A stretch of 64,000 nucleotides of DNA, taken from positions 24,411,074-24,475,073 of the forward strand of contig ML677334.1 of the NCBI GenBank assembly GCA_007922305.1, written 5' to 3'. The position numbers were made by a program, and so were the translations under genes. The DNA is from Dermatemys mawii. Its lineage: Eukaryota; Chordata; Testudines; Dermatemydidae. Under the pieces are notes generated by a model, which saw nothing but the letters and a program-made list of their open reading frames with translations, was not told the DNA's origin and searched no databases. Of this stretch, positions 11,271 through 22,400 are shown piece after piece. Every line of letters starts with the position of its first letter. The stretch's first letter is position 1.

Positions 11271-11800
11271 CAGGCAGCATGCACTGTGCAGAATGGCTTT
11301 GTGCCTTTGCCTAGGTGCTGGACATACCAACCACCTCAGAGAGCAGAGCAGCGTGGAGCCAGGGCAGGTAGGGATCCTGCCTTAGCCTTGCTGTGCCGCC
11401 ACCCAGGAGCTGCCTGAGGTAAGCGCCTCCTGGCTGAAGCCTGCACTCCCAACTTCCCAGCCCTACCTCATTCTGGAGACCCTTCCTGCACCCAAGCTTC
11501 CTCCCAGAGCCCACACCCCTCCTATGCCCCATCCCAGCCCAGAGGCCCCTTCTGTACCCAAACTCCCTCCCAGACCTCACACCTCCACCTGCATCCCATC
11601 CCTCTGTCCCAGCCCTGAGCCCCCTCCTGCGCCCAAACTCCTTCCCAGAGTCTACACCCCATCCCATGTCTCATCCCAGAGCCTGCTCCTGTACCCAGAC
11701 TCCCTCTCAGACCCTGCACCCTCACTTGCACCCCAACCCCCTGTCCCATCCCTGGTCCCACCCCACAGCTGAAGCTGTACACCTTCCCACACCCCACAAA
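11271..11800. repeat. GC-rich repeat with degenerate 65-75-bp minisatellite
   Basis: From about 11470 there are four or so diverged tandem units, each of the form GAGCCCCCTCCTGCGCCCAA, ACTCCTTCCCAGAG, CACACCCC, CCATCCC. The tandem structure produces overlapping ORFs with periodic peptides on both strands (including 11311-11667 minus), so these are not genes. The preceding 11271-11430 segment (GCTGGACATACC, GCCACCCAGGAGCTGCCTGAGG) belongs to the same recognised turtle repeat. Confidence 0.65.
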
Positions 11801-12187
11801 ATCTAATAGACCCAGGCCCATGGGAGAGTTAATTTTGCCCTGTCCTTTCCAGTCAGACTCCTTCACTTTGAAATTGCACTGTGGGTGAAATTAACCCCTG
11901 AGCAGTGGTTAATAGTCCCCTGCACAAGGACTATGCATCATTTATGTCTCATTTTAGCCTTCAAGGGATACTAAAATCAATAGAATTGTGTCCCCTTAAA
12001 CTAAGAATGTAATTAGCATGCTGATTTTAAACTTTAGGACCAGGTTTTTAAAGTCCCAAAGGTGGGGGTATCTTTCCCCATGAAAACATGAGACACAACT
12101 GCAGTCCCTGCTACTTTCCGTGAGGCCCTAACTGTCATGGTATATAGAATCAGAGTCTATCTCAAAGAGAAGGTATTTATTAAACAA

Positions 12188-12190
<3 letters not shown>
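11801..12190. other. Unique sequence
   Basis: No gene or repeat is recognised between the GC-rich repeat and the AT microsatellite. Confidence 0.4.
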
Positions 12191-12230
<40 letters not shown>

Positions 12231-12232
12231 AA
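12191..12232. repeat. (AT)n microsatellite
   Basis: About 16 uninterrupted AT dinucleotides, then an imperfect ATAATATATA tail. A simple-sequence repeat likely to vary in length between individuals. Confidence 0.95.
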
Positions 12233-13639
12233 ATCTGTGAACATAAACAGGCTTCCACATTGCTTGAATTCCAGCCTTGTTTCCCTTGTTTACCAGGGAC
12301 TACCCCCTATTTGTGACTATAAATCAGAGACATATGCTATAAATCACAGAGACGTCTAGAAGCTGAATAATTCAGTGTAAGTTAATATGTCATTCCCTTC
12401 ACTTACTACCTTATGTGGCAGGAGGAGTTGGGGCTATAACCACAACCAGCCAGCTCTGAAGTTGAAATGAGAGTGTGATATATCCTCTTATGGTAGTGTG
12501 GAATGCAGTGTGTGCATTGCCCCTATATATTAGGTAACTGGAGGTTACAGTACCTCTTGGAATTCTCCCATAAGCTGGTTATCTTATATACAAAATCTGA
12601 GTCTTAATATTTGATTTTTTGAGTTCAGAGGGACTTGTGTATGTTTTCAGTCACACTTTTGAAAAGAATTCTAAATATTTGCAGGCACAATGTTGTGCAC
12701 CTACAATAAATCCCCAATTATTTTAAAAAAGTATTATTCCATTGACTAAATATAGGGCACAAATATCATTCCTAACTATATTAAAAATGTCTGTTTAGAC
12801 AAATGACCATCCTCCAAGACTAGTTTTGCTGTCTTATTTGGATATATGTACATTTGGGTATATCAGTACTTTTTTGTGCCTAAATATAACTTAAGGAAAA
12901 GGTATTTATGTGAGAACATCTACCTTTACTTGGAACATCTTTTACCTGGAACATGTTTTTGGCAATATTGCATTTACTGGAAGAAAGACAAAGATGTAGG
13001 GCATACTAAAAATGCACAATACAAATGGAAAGAAAGTTTTAGGTGAGCAGTCACTCTATAAATACCTTGCAGCTAGAAAGACCCTAACATCACAAGAAAT
13101 CTGTTAAAAATAAGGAAAGGACTAATTTTCTTCCTCATGGGAAAGGAATTAATTAGCAGTGTGCTGAGGTCCTAAAGATTGGTTCTCATTCAAAGTAGAT
13201 AAATAAAGCAAACATTGCTCCATACTATGGGTGAGATCCTGTGTGGTACAGCACAGAACTTGTGGCCCATGAAGGTGGGGGGAGGCACTGTTAAGGCCTT
13301 AAGCTATTTTTGCACCCTTCCGATGTTTGCCTGATCCAGGCTCCTGCAATATTTAGACAGCGGCGAGGGCCTGTTTAAATGACTGCAGCCTCCTTGGACT
13401 ATGGGTCACGTTGCTTCCTGGGAAACTCTGTGGTTCTGTGTGATACAGACCCCACTCCCAGTCATGTCCTTGGTATTCCCTGTTAGCCAGGGTTTGCAAG
13501 GAGATCCACAGAAGGCAGCTATACAGCTATCTTCTGTAGGGCTTGCTGCTAGAGGAATCCTTCGCTGGCCCCACGTTGGGAGTTTAGGGCCCTTTGTGCT
13601 GTTCCATCCCTCTTACCTGTCATACAAGGGCTGGAGTCT
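12233..13639. other. Unique sequence
   Basis: No gene is supported. ORFs of 66 (12846) and 107 codons (13401) have no domain. The 13401 ORF lies directly upstream of a SINE and may contain unrecognised repeat. Confidence 0.4.
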
Positions 13640-13805
13640 GAATGATGATCATGCCTTCTATCTTCGAATTATTCTTCAAAATAATGCTCTCCTTCTGATG
13701 CTCGCATCTGTAACATGGACATAATGATACATCCTGTCTTTGTAAAGTACTTTGAGATCTGTGAATGAAAAAGCTATGCAAGTATGAACATTTTTTTTAA
13801 TTTTT
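13640..13805 (+). mobile_element. MIR-like SINE 3' part
   Basis: CATCTGTAACATGGACATAA, then TTTGTAAAGTACTTTGAGAT, then CTGTGAATGAAAAAGCTATG, matches the sense 3' half of the MIR-like SINEs (catctgtaaaatgggg, aagtgctttgagatct, aaaagcgctata). The same body recurs at 33160 in this window. Confidence 0.65.
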
Positions 13806-14013
13806 AGCATTGAGCTTGATCCTACAGTCTTTAATCAGGGCCTGATCTCCTCTGCTAAAGTGCAGGAAATCTCATCAAGGCCCTCCTTATGGGATTTTCT
13901 CCCTAACTGTGTGATTGAGGAGTGGAGTTTGTCCCCTGCAAGAATAGCCATCAATCAAATCCTACATGAACAACTCGACAGTAATTCCTAAACAACTTAA
14001 AGGGTTCTCTATA

Positions 14014-14165
14014 CTTATTATTATTATTTTTATTATTATTTTATTTATTATTTTATTAATGGTTAATTATTTGTATTGTGGTAATACCTAGCAATCCCAA
14101 ACATAGATCACAGCCCCATTGTGGTGGGCACTGTATAAGCAAATAACAAGTATCTTATCACACAG
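14014..14165 (-). mobile_element. MIR-like SINE, antisense
   Basis: A (TTATTA)-rich tail (14019-14062) is followed by ATTTGTATTGTGGTAATACC, then AGCCCCATTGTGGTGGGCAC, then TGTATAAGC. This is the antisense of the 3' region seen in sense at 30300-30390 (GAGCCCTGATCTTGGTGGGC, then TTTTGTAATATGAATAATA). The TTATTA tract corresponds to the SINE's ATAATA tail. Confidence 0.65.
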
Positions 14166-14259
14166 AAAAATATTTGACCCTGTTACCTCTCATTGACTTA
14201 GCTATGAATGCTCAGCACCTCTGAAAATCAGGACTATTCAGTGTGTATGTGTAAATATG

Positions 14260-14335
14260 TAGGGTGAAAACCTGGCTGCATTGAAGTCAATGGAAGTTTT
14301 GCCACTGACTTGGCTGGGGCCAGGATTTCACCTAT
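14260..14335. repeat. Palindrome GTGAAAACCTGG / CCAGGATTTCAC
   Basis: The left arm GGTGAAAACCTGGCTGCATT and the right arm GCTGGGGCCAGGATTTCACC are inverted copies, flanking a TTGAAGTCAATGG core and its inverted partner CCACTGACTTGG. About 74 bp in all. Related copies lie at 29385 and 49594. Confidence 0.75.
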
Positions 14336-15422
14336 ATGCTTATATTTGTGGTAGAAATAAACCTCCACATGTTGCTATAAATATGTCCATATAACACGTC
14401 GTTCAATTAGTCGTTGCAAAGAAATTTTACAATCAGTGTTAAAGAACAGCTAGCTTGTCTATCTGTCTATCTAATCATTTTCATAACTGTGAGTCTTTAT
14501 ATGATTGTAATCATCCGTGATTCGCAATCTCTTATTTCTGGATTTAGAAAGGAAAGCGAGAACCTGTTAAATATCTTTAAATTGGTTCTCCCAGTGACAT
14601 GAGTAACATTTTGCATTTTTAAGGCTTTTGTTTTTCCAGGACTTAAATTTTTAACAAGAAATTGCTTACAGCATTTTTCGCTTCTTTGGAGATGGCATTA
14701 AATAATGGGTCTTTCCTCGTCTTTGGTTTCCTGGGATGCAAACAGTATCTAATTTCACTGAAAACTATTTTTTTAACCTTAACGTTAAAAGTGATGGTAC
14801 ATTTGCTGAGGGCTTCCATGGTAACACACAGTTTTTACCCATGAGCTCCTAATTCAAGAATACAGAATGTTGAGGTTTTTACAGTTTCAAAGGGAGCGGG
14901 TGATTTCAGTTAATTTCCTTGTAGCTGACGTTTCCACATCTCAGAATCCTCATCTTGTACTCAGCCCAACTGGAGGTAAAATGCAGCCTTGTGGTGTAGG
15001 GCTGGGCAAGGTGGAAAGGAACCTCTTCTACCCCACACAAGCAGCAGAGCCAGGAGAGGGCTAGGTAATGTTCTTTGCCATGCCACAATTCTCAAAATTG
15101 GGAATGGCCTGCTATTCAGAGGGCATGACCCATTCTTCAAGCTGATGGGTGCTTGTGCTGCTCGTATTTGGAAGAGCAGCAAAAGGCATTTTAGAGTGCA
15201 TCTCCCTGCCCACTGAAGGCCTGGTAGGAGAGGATGCACCACTAGCATTTCTCCACCTTATGGCTCTGGCCAGGACAGTTTTTAACTATAACATTTTTAA
15301 CAGATGTGATGCCCAGGACCAAGATTGCTCAAACTGAAATGATCTGTGTCTCTGAGATGTTAATAGTATATGTTAATCATGAACTAGAAACTATGTACTA
15401 TAGCAGTACTTCAGACACACAT
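14336..15422. other. Unique sequence
   Basis: No gene is recognised. Several 60-95-codon ORFs overlap on both strands near 14860-15340 and none shows a domain. Confidence 0.4.
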
Positions 15423-16535
15423 GGGGCATGTCTACACTACAAAAATTAGGTGGGTTTTATAGAAGTCGATCTTTAGCAACTGATCTTATACAGTCAATTG
15501 TGCATGTCCCCACTAAGCACATTAGGTTGATGGAGTGCATTCTCAGTACCATGGCTAGCATTGACTCACGGAGTGGTGCACTGTGGGTAGCTATCCCACA
15601 GTCCCCGCTGCCCAGTGGAATTCTGGATTACATTCCCAATGCCTGAAGGGGCAAAAACATCGTCGCAGGTGGTTTTGGGTACATGTAGTCAGTCTCTTCT
15701 CTCTCCCTCCTTGAAAGCAATGGCAAACAATCATTTCACACCTTTTTTCCTGGGTTATCCATGCAGACGCCATAGCACCGCAAGCATGGAGCCCGCTCAG
15801 CTCACCGCTGCTTTCGGGAGCATTGCAAACACCTTGTGCATTATCCTGCAATATGTGCAGTGCTTCATTAGGAACTGCCAGCATGAGGAAGATTGTGCGG
15901 AGGACATGGACACAGACATTCCTGAAAGCACAGTTGGGACATCATTGTGGCATTGGGGCATGTTGATACAGTGGGATGCTGATTCTGGGTCTGGCAAACA
16001 AGCACGAGCTGGTGGGACCGCATAGTGTTGCAAGTATGGGATAAATCCCAGGGCTGCGAAACTTTTGCATGAGTAAGGCCACTTTCCTGGAACTTTGTGA
16101 GTTGCTTTCCCCTGCCCTGAAGCGTAGGAATATCAAGATGCAAACTGCCCTGACTGTTGAGAAGCGAGTGGACATAGCCTCGTGGAAGCTTGCAACCTCT
16201 GATTGTTACCGGTCAGGTGGGAATCAGTTCAGAGTGGGTAATCTACTATGGAGGCTGCTGTGATCCAAGTAGACAGGGCAATCAATACCCTTCTGCTAAG
16301 AAGGGTAGTGACTCTGGGAAATGTGCAGGTCATAATGGATGGCTTTGCTGCAATGGGGTTCTAGGATAGCTCCCAGAGGCCAATACCATCAAATTGAAGA
16401 GCGCCGTGTCTACCCTACCCCAAATTCGACCCAAGAAAGTCGATTTTAGTGCTTCTTCGCTTGTCAGGGAGGAGTAAAGCAGTTGATTTTAGGGGCCCTT
16501 TAGGTTGGCTTCACCTCGTAGTGTAGATCAGCCCT
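15423..16535 (+). mobile_element. PIF/Harbinger DNA transposon, internally deleted
   Basis: The left terminus GGGGCATGTCTACACTAC and the reverse complement of the right terminus AGGGCTGATCTACACTAC are inverted repeats. Between them are remnants of a Harbinger protein set (see the pseudogene entry). Subterminal regions carry AGAAGTCGAT and AAAGTCGATTTTA words in inverted orientation. At 1.1 kb it is far shorter than a full element: the coding region stops just after the N-terminal part of the transposase, and the sequence then jumps to the right terminal region. No clean 3-bp target duplication is visible; the flanks have drifted. Confidence 0.85.
15786..16378 (+). pseudogene. Harbinger transposase remnant, frameshifted
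   Basis: Harbinger transposase (HARBI1-like) is a DDE nuclease that cuts and moves the element. The reading begins at an ATG at 15786 (peptide MEPAQLTAAFGSIANT), runs open to 16025 in one frame, and resumes in another frame at 16069 with MSKATFLELCELLSPALKR and VEKRVDIASWKLATSDCYR. A third frame, from about 16259, gives VIQVDRAINTLLLRRVVTLG and VIMDGFAAMGF, followed by a stop at 16376-16378. The ELC...SPALKRR and EKRV.IA.WKLAT...Y segments are typical of the helical N-terminal region of Harbinger transposases. The catalytic DDE core that should follow is deleted. At least two frameshifts plus the deletion make it non-functional. Homology is by recognition, not by search. Confidence 0.8.
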
Positions 16536-18425
16536 AAGACTCACAAGACACTATAAAAAACCTGAAAATGTTATTTGGGTTTTATCATATGCATTGGTTG
16601 GATTAACAAAAGTGATGAGAGCAGCTCCTGGATATGAGAACCCACTGGGACACAACATCTCTTGTCCTGGCCAGGTATTGAGATGTGCCTTTATGCTCAG
16701 TGTTCAGCCCTTTGCCCTGTAACATACACAATGAAGAGAGGGTTCTAGAATGCAGAGTTTCTCAGATTAGCTCTGAATCTCTTTAACCATTACTGCCTGT
16801 TGCAGGGTGAAATCCTGGTGCATACTATCTTGTGGTGTGACACTCTAATAATTCTGCCTCAGTTTCCTTCTTTCTCCCAGTAACTCACAGCCAGGAGGAT
16901 TTAACATAGCGTTCTCCTTGGGATCCAATTTAAGTCTTCTCAAACATACATTTCTTTTGGCCTGTCCTGGCTCAAGCCTTTTTCTTGCTGGGGTCTTCCA
17001 GTCTACTTTTTGTTTCAGGGCTTCCAGTCTATTTTTATTCAGACTCCCAGTTTCCTGTAAGCAGGAGAGCTCTGCTGTTTCTACTTCAGCCCCTGGCCTC
17101 TTTGGCGAGTCTTTTTCCTCAGGTCTTTTCTAGCCCCAATCCTAAATTCAGACTTCTTCTCCTGCCTGGGCAGTGCTTCACATCTGGCAGGCATCCCATC
17201 AGGGTTTTGTATTACCCTGGAGAGCCTCCCTCTGAGGCTTTCCAAGTGAGCTAAGAGCAGTCCTTTACAACTGCCCAGCATGAAATGGTTAATCTTGCAA
17301 AGTGCTGGGCACTGTAGCTGAATCCAGCAAAACACACTAGCCTGTGCTTAGATTTAAGCAGGTGAGTAGCCAGACTGAAGACAGTGGATTATTTCTATAC
17401 TTAAAAATAAACATAGGTTTAAGGGGTTTTTGCTCTATTGGATTAGATTGCTCAGCATCTGTCAGGATTGAGCCCTACATCAGTGGCATTATTTCATTTT
17501 AATAGGCTGAGAGTTAGTGTAAAGTTTTGTATCCAACTTTGCCAATACTTTAGGAATGATGGTTATATCATTTACTTGTCTCTGCCACTATCCTGGAGAA
17601 CGATAATATTTGTGTATACCTGAATAGATTGCCAGAATCAATCTGCTTCCAGGAGACAAACATGTACATGTCCTCTCTTTCACTGTAATGTGAATACTCA
17701 AATCTTTCTATGTAAGGAACTCATATATTTGAGTTTCACAGCACTCCCTAATAAGGTTTTATAGCCGTTAGTGTCAGTGTCATCTATCACTAAGGCATTG
17801 AAAAAGTGGCGTTTCTTTCCCATATCACCTCTCTAAGCATCCAAGATGAAGTGATTTTATATCTTCTGCAGAGCTTTCAAATCCCACAGTACAACTTGTT
17901 TCACCTGAGCCTGGAAGACTTTGTAAATGGTTTCCGAGAAATTGTTGAAGGGGCCTTCTGTTCTCTTCTTCGTTTCCTATTGTTTAAATTTAAAAATGCT
18001 ATGAGGTTTTGTTCAACAGGGAAGAAGAGCTACAGGACACATTGCAGACAGTGTATGTGTAAAAGATGAGTTATGTGATCTAAGAAATAAAATTGCAACC
18101 GTCTGAAATTTCAAATGCTTGGAAGCGTGTTAAACCTTTAAGCCTGTGACAGTTTTCCATACTGACAACTAAATAATGAATTGATGGCTTAATGTCCATG
18201 ATAGCCTGAGGGTTTCAAATACATGTTTAGTCAAAGTAATTGGTGCTTTAATCATTCTTTATGAACCAGCAACGTTCCTTGGTCTTAAAGGAGTGGTGCA
18301 AAGCAAAATGTGTTGCTGCAATGAATACCCCATTGTGTATGTCTAAAACTGTCTCTTGGTAGACTGGGTGGCAAGATGTGGTACCAGTGGATGCCCTTCT
18401 ATAAAATCTTCCTACATATTGTATA
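16536..18425. other. Unique sequence, no gene recognised
   Basis: ORFs near 16918-17335 (71-89 codons, both strands) and 17806-18069 (87 codons) have no domain. The Cys/Ser-rich peptides of the first group reflect a CT-rich patch with a short internal near-duplication (GTCTTCCAGTCTACTTTTTG and GGCTTCCAGTCTATTTTTAT). That patch may be an unrecognised old repeat. Confidence 0.4.
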
Positions 18426-18763
18426 AGTCCCTTGTCTACATTGTATCTGTAAACAAATCATGGAATCTGATTACAAGATAGTTGTCCCCAACCCAGTTAC
18501 AACACAGTTAAAACTGCAGTATAGATGGAATCGCTCAATCTATTGGGAATGAAACCCTGGACAGACCAAGATGTCTGACTAGATTGCTGCATCTGCATGT
18601 GTAAGTGGGGCTCTGCATGGACCCTGCAATGTGTCCACATAATGTCACTTGCAGGGCTTTAACCCACTTGGGACCCATCTAACTTTGTTGTAACCCAATC
18701 AGGGGACAATGGCATTGCAATGGATTCCTTAACTCAAGTATAGCTGCAGTGTAAACACAGCCT
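18426..18763. mobile_element. GTCTACA-ended palindromic element (MITE)
   Basis: The left end AGTCCCTTGTCTACATTG and the reverse complement of the right end TTAGGCTGTGTTTACACTGC are inverted copies. Inside, AACCCAGTTACAACACAGTT at the left is related to the inverted arm around TTGTTGTAACCCAATCAGG. About 340 bp, non-coding. It belongs to the set of elements whose termini carry (GT)GTCTACAC-type sequence. Confidence 0.65.
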
Positions 18764-20276
18764 AAATGTTGAGTAACTAAATGCTAGTTCGGTAGCTCCA
18801 ATTATAATGGCCTCTGCAACTGTGTCTGTCTGTGTCAGTTTTTATGCCGTGACCATCATGTAGTGTACGAGCTCCATCTCACTATTGGAAGTTGGCTGCC
18901 TGCATTAGGGCTCCCCGCTTTAATTTAGTATCAGCTCCCATCATGACACGCTGAGACAATTCCAAGGAGAAGTAACAAAGGAAGGGTTCAAGGACAGCCA
19001 ACTGAGGGCTGTGAAGTACTGCCTGTCAAAGTATGAACTAAAACATGCTGCTTGAAACTCTGGTGTGTGGCTCCTTCCCTGGGTTCGATATGAGCAATTT
19101 GCTTTAAAAAAAATGGGGGTGCACAAAGCCTTTTTTTTTTTTTTGATGATGGAGGCTTCAGGCACACCCTGCCCAGGGCGTACTTGTCAAAAATTCCTGC
19201 CACCCAAGGCAAGTAGCAAATTCCGAAAGCATAGAAACTGTTCTTTATGAGCCTAGGATAAGATACTTCTGTCAGAATGATTTAGCTTGTATCTAGAGGC
19301 AGGGGATCCCTATGCCATCATCCCTCTTCCCGTCTTCATTTTGAAATAGGCCTTCATCCAAGACTAAATTACCTAACTCATTCTCTCAGCTCCCTGTGGT
19401 ACATGACCTCCTGCAATGGCGTGAGCAGAAAAGACCTCCTAGTGTGATGGAGGCGGAGGGGCATGTGCTTCTCTGCTTTTTTTTAAACCCTCCCCCATTA
19501 TAATTGACTTTACATGCTGCTGTTTGGGCATAATTCTTTGAGACAAGTCTCCAAACTAGAGAAAAAAACAATAGCGGGAATGATTACAAAATGTAATTAA
19601 TTTGTCTGACTATTAATGCAGGAAGAAAATGGCTAATCTGTAGCAGATTTCTTCCCATTTGGATAGCGTGACCATATCCAATTAAAACGGAACCCTCTGC
19701 AGAAGTTTCATTTCCTGGCTGCTCCTAAATCAAGATGTAGTGGGCATCGCTACCTCTGGATGTTTCCTTTGTGTATGAAAAAGGGGGAAACATGGCAATG
19801 ATGCTGTACATATATCAGCTTGCGAGGACTCTGAGGGGTGCAAAATCCTCTGGAGGGGGTGGGGGAGAAAGAAGTATCTCAGCAAGACTCGGCTGGCTCT
19901 TGTAAATGTTAGATAGTTTTGACAGTCTGCCAAAATGTTTCAGTATTTCTTTGAAGCTTTTCTTCAACTTAATACTGTGCAGTAATTAAAGTATACAATT
20001 TCAGCGGCACTTTTTTTTGGTTTGTTTCAACATAATTTTGTCTGGAGAACCTTACATTCCCTCCTGAGTGTCTTTTCCAGGGTGAGAGTGGGGGACGGGG
20101 AGGATGGAAAGACATTAATGTCTGCTAGAAACAAGTTTTGCTTGATGATGTATTCCAGCCTCTTGTTATTTATCTTCTCTCTCTTTCTTAGTTATTTTTT
20201 ATCTAGTTATCTGGAAGAGCTTCACTGTTCATTAGATGATTCAGAACAATTTTCCTACGATTAAAACCAAGTCACC
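18764..20276. other. Unique sequence
   Basis: No gene is supported. It contains a T15-like run (19131-19144) and short A runs that create overlapping Lys- and Phe-rich ORFs (18941-19250), which are artefacts. Confidence 0.4.
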
Positions 20277-20807
20277 TTAGGCCTAGTCTACACACATTTT
20301 TTGGTACCAATTTAACTATTTTTGGATAGGGGTGTGCTTTGTTGGGTTAATTGCACCACTTTAACTATTTTGGTATAACTCCTAGTGTGGGTACAGTTAC
20401 ACTGGTATCCAAGTCCCATGTATTGTATAACTGCATCTGCTCTAGGGACTTGCTCCACTTTAATTATGCCATTTTCAAAATGATATAATAAGGGCTTGTC
20501 TATACACACAAGTTGCACTACTTGAACTATACCCATTTAGATAAAGAAGTAAATATATGAGTGTGGATGCAGTTATATGACATAAAGGTGCTTATATAAG
20601 TACAGCTTATTCTCATATGGAAAAGGAAACAAGACATACTAGTATTAGGCAACTATAGTGGTATAATTGCATCTACATTAGGGGTTGTACTGATAGAAAT
20701 ATATTGATGACAAATCACATCCCTAACTGACATAGTTATATTGGTGCGTACACTGTGGGTAGATCAGGCCTTAATGTGGTACAAAATCTGTGTGTAGATA
20801 GCTCTTA
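20277..20807. mobile_element. Outer palindromic element split by a nested copy
   Basis: The left end TAGGCCTAGTCTACACACAT followed by TTTTTTGGTACC is mirrored by the right end. There GGTACAAAATCTGTGTGTAG then ATAGCTCTTA reads TAAGAGCTATCTACACACAG in reverse. The two halves (20277-20488 and 20774-20807) are separated by a related complete element. The interior is rich in TTTAACTAT and ATACTGG-like words. Confidence 0.7.
20491..20771. mobile_element. Inner palindromic element with TA flanks
   Basis: The ends AGGGCTTGTCTATACACAC and (reverse complement of the right) AGGCCTGATCTACCCACAG are inverted. It is flanked by TA on both sides (20489-20490 and 20772-20773), the pattern expected of Tc1/mariner-like or TA-targeting elements. 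Inner arms carry repeated ATATGA, TATAAG and CTATAGTGGTATAA words. 281 bp, non-coding, inserted into an older relative. Confidence 0.75.
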
Positions 20808-21107
20808 GGAGTGCAAATGGGTTTTCTTTTTATATGCCTGGATTTTGATGTAAGCAGAACAGCATTATAAATACGGTAGATTTATTGCCTCACCACCTCT
20901 CCCTCCTCATCCACGTAAAATGTTCTTTGAAAAGCAGTGAGTTTCCAGGGGCAAATGATGCAAAGAAAATTAAAAATGTCACCAAAGGAGCCCTAGTAAA
21001 GTATGATGCAGTCAGTACTGGGCTTGCATTGCCAACTTTAATTTTATTAAAACAATTTTAAAATATGTGTATTGTCATTTTTAATGATATTTCCCCCACT
21101 GAAGACC
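20808..21107. other. Unique sequence
   Basis: Short AT-rich stretch between two DNA transposons; nothing recognised. Confidence 0.4.
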
Positions 21108-21301
21108 ATTTAAACCAGCAGTGTCCAACAGAAATTCGATGCTAGCCACACTTGTGGTTTTGAATTTTTCTTATTAGCCACATTATAAAAAAAGCCACAT
21201 TAAGCCACATTATAAAAAAGATACATGAATTAGCCACAATCCAGTAGCCTTTTGGCCACATGTGGCTAGTGGCAAACGTATTGGACACCGCTGATATAAA
21301 C
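21108..21301. mobile_element. 178-bp hAT-type element
   Basis: The element is 21116-21293. The start CAGCAGTGTCCAACAGAAAT and the reverse complement of the end CAGCGGTGTCCAATACGTTT share CAGC.GTGTCCAA. The flanking octamers ATTTAAAC and ATATAAAC differ at one position, as expected of an aged 8-bp hAT target duplication. Internally GCCACATTATAAAAAA is duplicated (21178 and 21204) and TAGCCACA recurs. Non-autonomous, no coding content. Confidence 0.8.
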
Positions 21302-21404
21302 CATTAAAAAACAAAATAAAACACATGGTACCCAATTTGTCAGATTGATATTTGAAGTTAATGAGAGCTGCTGGGTGCTCTGATAAGGCCCCTCTTTTAG
21401 GTAT

Positions 21405-21533
21405 CTTGGGTCTTGATTTTGCAAAGACTTATGCACAGAGAGTAGTCCCATTGACTTCAGCAGCACTGTTCCAGGCAGTAAAGTTAAACAGAACCCAAGT
21501 CTTTGCAAGATGGACTGAGGGCCTGTATTTGCA
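21405..21533. repeat. Palindrome TTTTGCAAAGACTT / AAGTCTTTGCAAGA
   Basis: The left arm TTGATTTTGCAAAGACTTAT and the right arm AAGTCTTTGCAAGATGGACT are inverted. The middle contains AGTAGTCCCATTGACTTCAG, the inverted form of the TTGAAGTCAATGG core. Related longer palindromes occur at 38524 and 48378. Confidence 0.7.
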
Positions 21534-21892
21534 AATTTCAGCTATTACCTAAATAGCAAATCAAAGCTTATCCTGAAAAGACTTTGGATCTTTCAAACAC
21601 TGATATTTTTCTGTTATTTTGCCTTAAGTGTTTAATGTAAAATTAAGTGTAAAATTAAGTGTTTAAGAGTTTGACAGGACTTTTAAATACAGTGAGATTC
21701 CAGTGCAGTAGATAGAGTACATTAGAGCTGCCATCCTGTTACTGTTTAAACCAATTCCAACACTCCTGTTGCTTTCAGTAGAGCTGAATGGAATTCTAAG
21801 GTGGTTAATGGGGAGTTTATCTGAGCAAAATGAGCAAGGATTTTAGGATTTATCTGTATCTGCTTAGGACATTTCATTTAAAAGATGACATC

Positions 21893-21911
21893 TATTTATC
21901 TATCTATCTAG
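21893..21911. repeat. (TATC)n microsatellite
   Basis: Four to five TATC units (CTATTTATCTATCTATCTA). Short. Confidence 0.8.
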
Positions 21912-22059
21912 TGGGCTGGTGGGAGAAAAGAAAGTCACCTGTATTTTTGATCGATTGACTAGTCCGTATTCCTTTTCTATTACTATAAGCTTGTTAATGC
22001 TGATTTTTTTGGATCTAAGTCAACTTATGGTGCAGTCTGTGAACTTCAATATATTCTAC

Positions 22060-22400
22060 TCAGACAATAATAATAAATATTTTATCTTGCATTCACTTAG
22101 CACCTTTCATCTTGAGTGGTTTTGTCTAATAGTGGGGCTGAATATGTGCCATTTTACATAAAATAAATGGACACAGTTAACTCAGTATTTGTATCAACCT
22201 ATGGGATGGAACTCAGTTCCTAATAGCATGTTGTGGGTTTACAGTACGGCTGGAGGTGCCATCTTTCAGATGACTGAAGTTCTGAACTCATTGTCATTAA
22301 AGAATCCACTGCACATATGGTTAGAATTATATCTATTGTCCTAGCTAAATTCCAGCTGAGTAATTCCCTTCTGCATACTTCATTTCCCCTATATTACAAG
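22060..22400 (-). mobile_element. Old SINE/LINE 3'-tail-like repeat
   Basis: AATAATAATAAATATTTTAT, then TTGCATTCACTTAGCACCTTTCATC, is the recognisable AATAAT..TTGCATTTATATAGCGCC form. Further on, GGCTGGAGGTGCCATCTTTC, then ATTAAAGAATCCACTGCACA, and TGTCCTAGCTAAATTCCAGC resemble the deeply conserved L2/CR1-related tail found in many vertebrates. Assignment is from memory and the orientation is tentative. Confidence 0.45.

Noticed and set aside
11271..11800. CpG island/promoter of a host gene
   Set aside because: The GC-rich tracts at 5.0, 11.4, 40.0, 52.5 and 59.9 kb all coincide with transposons or tandem repeats, and no exon follows any of them.
15591..16175. Minus-strand ORFs of 77-97 codons over the Harbinger element
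   Set aside because: Shadow frames of the plus-strand transposase relic.
19665..19700. Second copy of the TAGGGTGACCAGAT element (GCGTGACCATATCC)
   Set aside because: Only about 12 bases resemble the terminus and no second end or duplication is present.
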